From CAZNRY01 sp964575675 (lineage in GTDB: Bacteria > Eisenbacteria > RBG-16-71-46 > CAIMUX01 > VGJL01): a stretch of 34,031 nt of DNA. Positions 17,134 through 25,300 of the stretch are shown one piece after another (positions within the stretch are counted from its first letter, which is position 1; every line of letters begins with the position of its first letter). The notes beneath the pieces are model-generated. The model was not told the DNA's origin and made no database searches. It was given only the letters and a program-made list of their open reading frames with translations. The position numbers were made by a program, and so were the translations under genes. The DNA lies in the NCBI GenBank assembly GCA_964575675.1, contig CAZNRY010000018.1:1-34031 (forward strand), in the 5' to 3' direction.

Positions 17134-18282
17134 ATGGCAACGATGGGATTCGCAACCGACGCGATCCACGCCGGGCAGGAGCCCGATCCGACGACCGGGG
17201 CGGTCAGCGTCCCGATCTACCAGACATCGACCTACGTCCAGGAGGCGATCGGCAAGCACAAGGGATACGAGTACGCCCGGACGCAGAACCCGACCCGGGG
17301 CGCCTGGGAGCGCTGCATGGCGGTGCTCGAGGGGGGGCGGCACGGGTTCGCCTTCTCGTCGGGTCTGTCGGCGATCATGACGGTCGTGCACCTGCTGAAG
17401 AGCGGAGATCATGTGATCGCATCGAACGATCTCTACGGGGGCACCTACCGCCTTTTCGAGCAAGTCTCCCGCGAGCTCGGCCTCTCGTTCAGCTACGTGG
17501 ACGCTTCCGATCCCGCCAATCTGGCGCGGGCGCGGCGGCCCGAGACGAAGATGGTCTTCGTCGAGACCCCGACGAACCCGATGATGACGATCGTCGACCT
17601 CAGGGCGGCCGCCGCGTTCTGCCGTGGCGCGGGGATCGTGATGGTCGTGGACAACACGTTTCTGACCCCCTACCTCCAGCGCCCCCTCGTTCTAGGGGCC
17701 GATGTCGTGGTCCACTCGTCGACGAAGTACTTGAACGGACACAGCGACATGGTCGGCGGCGTGGTCGTCGTCTCGCGGGACGATCTGGCCGAGCGGTTGG
17801 GCTTCCTGCAGAACGCGATCGGCGCGGTGTCGGGTCCGATGGATGCGTGGCTTGCGATGCGGGGCGTGAAGACCCTGCCGGTCAGGATGGATCGCCACGG
17901 CCAAAGCGCCCTTGCGATCGCCCGCTACCTCAGCACGCACCGGCGTGTCCGCAAGGTGCTCTACCCGGGCCTCCCCAGCCATCCCGGGCACGAGACATGC
18001 CTCGGCCAGGCAAGCGGCTTCGGCGGGATGGTCTCCTTCGTCCTCGACGATCTGGAAGAGGCGAAGCGCGTCGCTTCCAGGACCCGCCTTTTCGCCCTGG
18101 CCGAAAGCCTCGGGGGCGTGGAGAGTCTGCTCTGTCACCCCGCAACGATGACGCACGCCCCAATTCCGGCCGAGGATCGGGCACAGAGGGGATTGGTGGA
18201 CGGCCTGCTCCGTCTCTCGGTCGGGCTCGAGGACCTGGAAGATCTTGAGGCCGATCTCGAGCGCGCTCTCGCCGTTTCCTGA
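17134..18282 (+). CDS. Cystathionine gamma-lyase / gamma-synthase
   Basis: A Cys/Met-metabolism PLP enzyme of 382 residues. TDAIHAGQEPDPTTGAVSVP opens the fold, and YARTQNPTR and FSSGLSAIM follow. The PLP lysine is K198 in SSTKYLNGHSDMVGG, and SLGGVESLLCHPATMTH is near the end. Paired with the CBS-type gene upstream it most likely cleaves cystathionine to cysteine, 2-oxobutyrate and ammonia. Gamma-synthase activity cannot be excluded from sequence, as the two share the fold and motifs. ATG 17134 is preceded by GGGGAGG. The enzyme is cytoplasmic and normally a tetramer. Confidence 0.9.
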   Translation: MATMGFATDAIHAGQEPDPTTGAVSVPIYQTSTYVQEAIGKHKGYEYARTQNPTRGAWERCMAVLEGGRHGFAFSSGLSAIMTVVHLLKSGDHVIASNDLYGGTYRLFEQVSRELGLSFSYVDASDPANLARARRPETKMVFVETPTNPMMTIVDLRAAAAFCRGAGIVMVVDNTFLTPYLQRPLVLGADVVVHSSTKYLNGHSDMVGGVVVVSRDDLAERLGFLQNAIGAVSGPMDAWLAMRGVKTLPVRMDRHGQSALAIARYLSTHRRVRKVLYPGLPSHPGHETCLGQASGFGGMVSFVLDDLEEAKRVASRTRLFALAESLGGVESLLCHPATMTHAPIPAEDRAQRGLVDGLLRLSVGLEDLEDLEADLERALAVS

Positions 18283-18290
18283 CGCCTGAT

Positions 18291-18320
18291 TTGCAAGGAG
18301 CCCATGGCTGTGCTTATATT
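18291..18320 (+). promoter_or_regulatory. Predicted promoter of the HEPN gene
   Basis: TTGCAA at 18291-18296, an 18-base spacer and TATATT at 18315-18320 (5 of 6 consensus). This AT-rich spot stands out in a GC-rich region. The start would be near 18327, leaving a leader of about 168 bases before the TTG start at 18495. Confidence 0.5.
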
Positions 18321-18343
18321 GATGGTCGGTCCTGGATCTGTCA

Positions 18344-18438
18344 CGAGAGGTGTCCGGTGCGGATGTGGGCGGCGGGCTATGGGGGGACACGGAGCCTCTC
18401 GAGGGCTCTCGCCGTCGGAAGGCCAGGGTGGCCACCCT
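18344..18438 (+). promoter_or_regulatory. Structured leader upstream of the HEPN gene
   Basis: CGAGAGG-TGTCC (18344-18355) pairs with GGACA (18385-18389) and CCTCTCG (18395-18401), a two-part 12-bp stem with a 5-base bulge on the 3' side and a G-rich loop. A second element is the perfect palindrome AGGGTGGCCACCCT at 18425-18438, which ends 56 bases before the TTG start. It matches no riboswitch consensus I know. It fills most of the 212-base gap 18283-18494. Confidence 0.35.
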
Positions 18439-18494
18439 ACTTCCCTCCGTACAGATGAGTTCTCCTGGTAACGGGCGCAGGGAGGCCGCTTTTC

Positions 18495-18965
18495 TTGGAC
18501 GCATTCGACGCATGCATACGCAACGGTAGGCTGAAGCCGATCGAGGCTGGCGAGGAGGCCCTCGCAAAGGACATCCGCACCGCCTTGGAGGAGCTCCAGA
18601 AGGCTCGCTCCTGCTTCCATGACGGGCGGCTCGAGGAGGCCGTCGTCCAGTCCTACTTTGCGATGTACAGAAGTTGCAAGAGCCTCTTGCTCGCCGGCGG
18701 CTTCAAGGACAGCAACCTCTACAGCTTGGTCGCCGGGATCGACCGCCTTTACGTCACTCCGGGAGCCGTCGATCCAGAGTTGATCGATCTGCTGAAGATC
18801 GCCAAGGATCAGAAGGATCTGGTTCAGGAGGGGGCGCGGTGCGGGCGCAAGGATACCGGCGTGATCGTCGGGGCGGCCGAGCGGCTCGTGATCCGCACCT
18901 GCGAACTCCTCGCCATCCCCGGGATCGTTCCGCCGGAGCCGGCGACCGAAGAGCCAACCGATTAG
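18495..18965 (+). CDS. HEPN-domain protein
   Basis: An all-helical protein of 156 residues. ALEELQKARSCFHDGRLEEA followed by VQSYFAMYRSCKSLLLAGG is the typical two-helix start of HEPN domains (residues about 30-75), with later helices VDPELIDLLKIAKDQKDLVQ and a C-terminal helix. The catalytic RxxxxH of HEPN ribonucleases is not evident: the corresponding region reads RCGRKDTG with no histidine. No MNT nucleotidyltransferase partner is adjacent. It therefore looks like a non-toxin HEPN protein of unknown partner. TTG 18495 has GGGAGG 9 bases upstream. It has its own promoter and a structured leader. Confidence 0.7.
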   Translation: MDAFDACIRNGRLKPIEAGEEALAKDIRTALEELQKARSCFHDGRLEEAVVQSYFAMYRSCKSLLLAGGFKDSNLYSLVAGIDRLYVTPGAVDPELIDLLKIAKDQKDLVQEGARCGRKDTGVIVGAAERLVIRTCELLAIPGIVPPEPATEEPTD

Positions 18966-19038
18966 GCATCTGAAGGGAACTCTCGCCGGCGACCTCGCGT
19001 AGAGACGGGGGGTAATCCCGGGAGGACCCGACCGAGCG

Positions 19039-21276
19039 ATGCACTACGCCGACCTGCTCGCCGCCGTCTACCTTCTCGTCGGCGTCCTCACGGCGCTCCT
19101 GGGCCTCGTCATCCTCAGGGAAAATCCGGGCGCGCGACTGAATCGCGTGACCTCGATGATGCTCTTCTTCGCGAGCGTGGGCGCGGTGTTGGGCGCCGGA
19201 TCGCTGCTCGATCCCGGCGGAAACGCTCCGGAGGCCCGCACGTCCCTGGTCGCCAACTTCGCCTACCTGTGGGAGTTCTTCTTCCCGACCCTTCTGCTCT
19301 TCGCGGCATCCTTCCCGCAGGAAGTTCAATGGCTGCGAAGGCATGGCTGGGGTGAGATCGTGATCTACGTTCCGCACACGATCCACTTCTTCCTGATGTT
19401 CCTCGCCACGATCTGGGGAACGGATTTCGGCCTGGAGCAGGTTTCCGACCGGGTGCCGATCGTGGGAGGGCTGCTCGGCCTCTTCCGCGTCCTGCTGGGG
19501 CTCTTCTTCACCTGGCACCGGCATCTCTTTTCGCTCGTCAACCTGACCGCGGTCGGGCTCGCGGTCGGTTTGATCGCACGGAATCTGGCCGGAGTCTCGA
19601 ATGTCAGCGTGAGGAATCAGCTTCGCGTGATCCTCTCCGGGATCGGAATCGGGGTCGTCCTCTATAGCCTCGCTGTTCCCCTGAACGTCCTGCTCGATCT
19701 CCGCATGAATCGCGGCCTTTCCTCGACGCTGCTCGTGACCGCCTTGGCCGCATGGGCGGGCACGATCGCCTTCGCCATCGTGCGCTATCGGTTCCTCGAT
19801 GCCCGCTGGATCGTGAGGCGGACGATTCTCTACGCCCTGGCGAGCGCGGTGATCGTCGGCGTTTACTTACAGATCGCCCGCGAGGTGGGCCGCGCAATGT
19901 CCGGCCTGCTGCAGATTCCCTCGGGGGTCTTGGATTGGATCGTGCTCGTCGTTCCCCTCGTCCTCTTCCAACCGATCATGGGTCGTCTCGAGGAGTCGCT
20001 CGACGCCCTCATGATGCGCGGGCGCAGGGAGCTTCGCAGCGTCCTCGCCCGCCTGTCGCAGGAGATGGCGCTCTCCCTCGATTTCGACGCCCTGGCGAAG
20101 GGGTTGGTCCACGAGATCCCCGACGCCCTTCCGGCGAGCGGCGCGGCCGTTCTGCTGCGCACCGATCGATCCGCGGATCAACCCCGGTTCCAGACGGTGG
20201 CGATGCACGGGTTCCAGGACGACGCTGCCGGGCTCCTGGAGGAACTTTGCGCGCACCTTCCGGATCCTGTGCCCATGGGACGGCCCCACGCCCTTCGCGA
20301 CTGGATCGACGCGGCGGCGCGATCCGGTCTGGAGCGCGTTGAGTGCGAGAAGCGCCTTCGCGCGTCGGGCCTGGGCCTGAGCTACGAGTTGCGCCACGGA
20401 GGCGAGCGTTTGGGGCTCTTCGTCCTCGGGACCAAGATCTCCGGAATGCGCTACAGCCGCGAGGAGGTCGGCCTCCTGTCGTCGCTCGCGAATCAGGCCG
20501 GGGTGGCCCTCAAGAACAGCCTTCTGTACAAGGAGAACCTGGGCAAGGCGGTTCTTGAGGAAGAGCTCGCGCTCGCGCGCAAGATCCAGCAGGCGTTCAT
20601 CCCCTCGCGCTTTCCAAAGGACCTGCCCGTCGAGGTGTACGGCATGAACCTTCCGAGCAAGCAGGTTGGCGGGGATTACTTCGACTTCTTCCACGTGCGC
20701 GGCGGAGGGTATGCGCTGGCGATCGCCGATGTCGCCGGAAAGGGGATGGGGGCCGCGCTTCTCGCGAGCATGCTCCAAGCGTCGCTCCGCACCCTGCTTC
20801 AGGATGGCATGCCCGCGGGGCGGGTAGCGGACCGCGTGAATGTGATGCTCTGCGAGTCCACCTCTCCGGACCAGTTCGTCACGCTCTTCCTCGCCCACCT
20901 CGATCCGGAGAGTCTCGAGTTGGTCTACTCCAACGCCGGACACAATTACCCGATCCGCATCAAAAGGGGTGGGGAGAGCGAGGCACTGTGGCAATCGGAC
21001 CTGGTGCTGGGAATCGATGAGCGCGTCTCCTACCGCGAGCACCGCAAAACCCTCCGCCGCGGCGATACGCTGCTTCTCTACACCGATGGGGTGACCGAGG
21101 CGAGGAACCCGCAGGGAGACGAGTTTGGCGAGGAACGGCTCACGGCCATTCTCTCCCGATGGGAATCCCGGCCGGCCGAGGAGATCGTCAAGGGCCTGAG
21201 GGATGAGGTACTTCGTTTCTCCGGATCGGGCGAGGTCCAGGACGACATGACCATGCTCTGCTTGCGCGTCCCCTGA
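19039..21276 (+). CDS. Multi-pass membrane GAF-SpoIIE serine phosphatase (RsbU-like)
   Basis: A protein of 745 residues. The N-terminal third (about 1-315) has roughly eight hydrophobic helices, a sensor-type membrane domain. A GAF-like domain follows at about 330-495 (LSQEMALSLDFDALAKG to LANQAGVALKNSLLY). A short coiled linker (LARKIQQAFIPSRFP) then leads to a PP2C/SpoIIE phosphatase. Its metal and catalytic motifs are VGGDYFDFF, IADVAGKGMGAALLAS, YSNAGHNYPI, LLLYTDGVTEA and DDMTMLCLRV, all intact. Such enzymes dephosphorylate anti-anti-sigma (STAS) proteins and set off partner-switching stress responses. No STAS or RsbW-like gene is in the window, so its target is elsewhere. ATG 19039 follows GGGAGG. 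Confidence 0.87.
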   Translation: MHYADLLAAVYLLVGVLTALLGLVILRENPGARLNRVTSMMLFFASVGAVLGAGSLLDPGGNAPEARTSLVANFAYLWEFFFPTLLLFAASFPQEVQWLRRHGWGEIVIYVPHTIHFFLMFLATIWGTDFGLEQVSDRVPIVGGLLGLFRVLLGLFFTWHRHLFSLVNLTAVGLAVGLIARNLAGVSNVSVRNQLRVILSGIGIGVVLYSLAVPLNVLLDLRMNRGLSSTLLVTALAAWAGTIAFAIVRYRFLDARWIVRRTILYALASAVIVGVYLQIAREVGRAMSGLLQIPSGVLDWIVLVVPLVLFQPIMGRLEESLDALMMRGRRELRSVLARLSQEMALSLDFDALAKGLVHEIPDALPASGAAVLLRTDRSADQPRFQTVAMHGFQDDAAGLLEELCAHLPDPVPMGRPHALRDWIDAAARSGLERVECEKRLRASGLGLSYELRHGGERLGLFVLGTKISGMRYSREEVGLLSSLANQAGVALKNSLLYKENLGKAVLEEELALARKIQQAFIPSRFPKDLPVEVYGMNLPSKQVGGDYFDFFHVRGGGYALAIADVAGKGMGAALLASMLQASLRTLLQDGMPAGRVADRVNVMLCESTSPDQFVTLFLAHLDPESLELVYSNAGHNYPIRIKRGGESEALWQSDLVLGIDERVSYREHRKTLRRGDTLLLYTDGVTEARNPQGDEFGEERLTAILSRWESRPAEEIVKGLRDEVLRFSGSGEVQDDMTMLCLRVP

Positions 21277-21356
21277 GGCTCGCGCAAGCATGGCTGCTAG
21301 TGGCCCGAAGCCAGTCGCGCGAAGGGACATGGCGAACGACCCGCGGGGCACCAACC

Positions 21357-21368
21357 GGCCGATCGGCC
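21357..21368. terminator. Palindrome between convergent genes
   Basis: GGCCGATCGGCC at 21357-21368 is a perfect 12-base palindrome touching the stop codon of the minus-strand Memo gene, 81 bases past the end of the phosphatase gene. It could help end either transcript. No long T-run is seen on either side, so confidence is low. Confidence 0.25.
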
Positions 21369-22202
21369 TTACCCCGCGACCACCGCGAGCGCGCCGTATC
21401 CCACGACGTACCCCCCGATCCGCCCGGCCGCCTCGTCGGAGTTCGTCCGCGCCAGGAGGCGCGTTTTCGCGGCGCCGCGCAAGCGACAGGCCTCGAGGAC
21501 GGCGAGGATCGGCCCCCGGCCACAAGCTTGAAAGCGGCCCGAGGCGAATCCCTCGGCGAGCTCGTCGGGATCGTTGCGTTGGAGGGCTCCGAGCGTGCGG
21601 TCGTCGGTCTCTCGACATGCCTCGCGCGATTCCCCGTGATAGAGGTCCGAGGAGGCGACGAGCAAGATGCGCCGCTCGCCGATCGCGAGCGCGAGGGCCT
21701 CGCCGATCCGGCGGCAACGATCGGTCCGGTCCTCCGCAAGGACGAGGGGAAGGATCGGTGCGTTCGGTGCGATCGTCTGCAAGAACGGGATCTGCACTTC
21801 CACCGAGTGCTCATCCCTGTGGCCCAACACATCAGGATGGATCCCGACCCCGGCGTTCGCCAGGGCCGCGGCCAAGTCGAGCGGCTGGGGCGCGTCGCCG
21901 AGCGGCGTGCGGTACCCGACCCCCGGCCAGTACGTCGGCCCGCGGAACAGATCTCGATGGCTGGGTCCGAGGACGACCACGGCCTCGGGTGGGCGGTTCC
22001 GCAGTTCGCGGTAGGCAAGACCGGCCGTGGCCCCCGAGTAATCGTAGCCCGCGTGGGGACAGATCAGTCCCACGGGACCCGGGTCGTTCAGGGTGGGGCC
22101 GCCCTCGAGAAAGGCCTCGACCCTTCGCCTCAGGACGTCGGGGCGGCCGGGGTAGAAAGCGCCCGCCACCGCAGGCTCCCTGAACCCCTTCTCCTCGATC
22201 AT
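21369..22202 (-). CDS. Memo-family protein (AmmeMemoRadiSam system protein B)
   Basis: A Memo/extradiol-dioxygenase-like protein of 277 residues. REPAVAGAFYPG begins the fold, then CPHAGYDYSGATAG, VVVLGPSHRDLF, HRDEHSVEVQIPFLQ and ASSDLYHG, which together supply the histidines of the family's metal site. It belongs with AMMECR1 and a radical-SAM protein in the AmmeMemoRadiSam system, but neither partner is nearby. I chose ATG 22202, which has GGAGGT 7 bases upstream, over an in-frame start 11 codons further out. It is convergent with the SpoIIE phosphatase and divergent from the giant secreted protein. The biochemical role of bacterial Memo is not well settled. Confidence 0.88.
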   Translation of the reverse strand: MIEEKGFREPAVAGAFYPGRPDVLRRRVEAFLEGGPTLNDPGPVGLICPHAGYDYSGATAGLAYRELRNRPPEAVVVLGPSHRDLFRGPTYWPGVGYRTPLGDAPQPLDLAAALANAGVGIHPDVLGHRDEHSVEVQIPFLQTIAPNAPILPLVLAEDRTDRCRRIGEALALAIGERRILLVASSDLYHGESREACRETDDRTLGALQRNDPDELAEGFASGRFQACGRGPILAVLEACRLRGAAKTRLLARTNSDEAAGRIGGYVVGYGALAVVAG

Positions 22203-22364
22203 GATTGGTACCTCCGTGCGCTGCGAGGCTAGCACCCGGCCGCTGCCGATTCCAGGGGCGTCCCTTGACGATCCACTCTCCGGAGATCAAGATAGTTGGG
22301 TCTGAAGCGGTTTCTCCGATTGGTCCTCGCGCTATCACGGCCAACCTTCCTCCAAGGGAGAGGG

Positions 22365-25300
22365 GTGAGCTTCTTGAGCGATTTCCACAAGGATCGTCTG
22401 CGGGGGGTAGGCAGGGCATCGGGACGCCCGATCGGCCGATGGTCGAAGCGGGTCGCCCTCTTGGGCCTCCTCCTGTTCGCGTTCGCCGGGTGGTCCGGCG
22501 CCGCGACCCTGCGTCGCGGGGATCTGATCCTTTCGGACCGCTCGGCCGATCCGTTGTTCTACCACGACAGCCGCGGCGCCCTCTTCCTGGTCGGACCCGA
22601 TCCGACGGAGCACGTCATTCCCCTCGCGTCACCCGTGGGCTTCCTCAATCCGACCGCGAGTATCGTCCGCTACGACGGCAAGATCGTGGTCGCCGATGCG
22701 GATGCCGATCCCGCAGGGCTCGGCGGAGCCCGCGGGGCTCTCTTCCTTGTCGACCCCACGCTGGAACTTCCCGGCGTGGCGGAAGTGTTCGCGACGAGTC
22801 CCGCCTGGGACAATCCGGCCGACGTCATGGAGGAACCCTCGGGCGACTACCTGGTGCTCGATTCCGACGCCGATCCCCTCCGGTTGGGGAATCGTCCCGG
22901 GGCGCTGTTTCGCGTCGACAGGGAGAGCCGGGAGGTCACGCTCGTCGCGGCGAACATCTTCTTCTCGGATCCGCGGTCGATGATGTTCGACATCGACGGG
23001 AAGGTCCTTGTCTGGGACCAGCGGGCCAACCCCCGCCAGTTGCCCGGTCTACCCGGCGCGCTCTTCCGCATAGATCCCTCCAACGGAAACGTGGAGGTGA
23101 TCTTCTCCTTCGCCGGGGTCTTCACGAGCCCAGGAGGAATCGCCCTGGATGCGAACGGCGATTATCTGATCCTGGACCGCGACGCGAACCCCGAGGGCCT
23201 CCCGTACGTCGCGCCAGGCGCCATCTTCCGCGTCCGGCGAATCGATCTGACGGTCGAGCCGATCTTCACAGATCCGCTCTTCGTCGAACCTTACGATTTC
23301 GTTCTCGATCCGACCGGAGACGTCTGGGTGCTCGATCGCCGGGCCTATGAGGGCGACGTGTTGCATGCCGGGGCCCTCTTCCGATGCGACCTCTCGACCG
23401 GAGAGATCACCCGCAAGGAGTACTCGGACTATTTCAGCACGCTCTCCGGCCTGACGCAGTTCGCCGGCACGCCCCTCGACGCGTCCACCGTCACGTGCGA
23501 TGACCTTTCAGGGCAGCCGCTGGAACCCGGGGACCGCGTGCGGGTCACGCCCCGGGTGCACAACGGCTTCGGGAATGACCTGCGGGTCACCTTCACGCAC
23601 TCGATCACCTCGCTCTGGGATTTCCGGGTCGGCTCCGGGTCCGCCCCGACGGGGGAGATCACCTACGACCCAACATCGCGCACCGTGAACTGGACCGGCG
23701 ACGTTCCTCCCGGCGGGGACGTCGATTTCGCCTATGAGATCAGACTTCACGACGAGGCACCCGTAGGCACGGCCGTGCATGAGCCGTTTGCGGTGGCCAT
23801 CTCTGGCGCATCGAGCCAGACGGCCCTCTTCTACGATGCGGTTGTGCAACCCGGGGCGACCCCCGGACGCACGTTCTGGGCAGATTACGAAGTGGTCGCA
23901 GGGGTGACGGAGGGGGTGATTTTCGAACGACAGGCCGAGCAAGTCGCCCCTGTGCGAATCTTCCACGGGGCGCCGCTCGTCACCCCCGACGACCTGGCAT
24001 TCTTGCCGAGCGGCGAAGTCCTCGTCCTCGACCGCTTGAGCTATCCGCGCGGTCCGACGCGTCCTCCCGGTGGCATCTACAAGATTGACCCGGCCACGTC
24101 CACGATCGACACGCTCCTCGCGTTCGAGGACTACCCTTCGTTCCGCACGCCCGTCGGGATCGCGGGCGGCGCTCCCGATCAGCTCCTCATCGTCGACAAG
24201 GATGCGAATCCCCTTGGATACGCGGGCAGTCCCGGCGCCGTCTACGGCCTCGACCTCTCGTCCATGGAGATACTGCTGGTTGCGACCAGCCCGCAGTTCT
24301 CCGAGCCGGTCGACGCGTTTCTCGAGTCGACGGGCCTGATCCTCGTCGTCGACATCGACGCCAACCCGTCCGGGCTGTATCCCCATGCGGGGGCGCTCTT
24401 CGAAGTCGAACCGTCCACGGCCCAGGTCCGCGCCCTGCCCCATCCTGCGAACACCTTTGCCGATCCGATCGGGGTCGCGGAGGGGTTGGACGGGAAGGTG
24501 TTCGTCGCCGATTTCTCCGCGGACCCGCTCCACTTGGGACGCAACACCGGCTGCGTGTTCGTCGTCGACCGGCTAAACGACAACACGGTCCAGGTGTTCT
24601 CTGCCGACGGCCTTTACGTCGATCCGACGGACGTGGTCGCGCGGCTCGATGGAAGCGTGATCGTCACCGACCGCGACGCCAATCCCTTCAACCTGCCCCC
24701 GCGCGATTACGGCGCCGTCTTTCAGGTCGCGCGGACAGGCGGCCGGCCGAGCGTCTACAGCGCCTCTCCGATCCAGTACGGCCCGTCGGCCGCTGCGGTC
24801 TTCACCGGGGGCGATCTGCGGACGAGCGATTCGTATCTTGTGGATGTCAATGGTCCGCCGCTGCTGCAGGGAGACACGCTGCGCTTCGAGGTCATGATTC
24901 ACAACACCGGCCGGCTCACGATCCCGGAGGCGATGGCCAATGTCATCCTCTCGCCGCATCTCGGTCTGATCGATGTCGCCGGGGCCGACGGCGTCATCAT
25001 CGACCCCCTCTTGCCGGGATTGAACTGGGTAGGGTCGGTCCTTCCCAAGCAGACGATCGGCCTCACGATCCGAAGCCGAGTCGACATGGAGGGGATCGAC
25101 TTCGGGACCATCGTCCACAACCGCCTCGAGCTCTCGGGACCGCCCGGCGCGATCCGCGACAGCTCGGGGGCGCGGGTCATGACGCGGCTCGGCACCGGCG
25201 ACATGATGCTCGTCGATTCCAATGCCGATCCGGAGGCAGGGGGCTCGCCGCGCGGAGCGCTCTATCTGGTCCGCTCGTCCACGGGGTCAACGGATCTCAT

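Noticed and set aside
18344..18438. A known riboswitch (c-di-GMP, SAM, cobalamin, T-box) before the HEPN gene
   Set aside because: I could not find the conserved core motifs of these classes. Only stems are visible, so it is reported as a structured leader of unknown type.
18495..18965. A HEPN-MNT toxin-antitoxin pair
   Set aside because: No MNT partner is adjacent, and the RxxxxH nuclease motif is absent.
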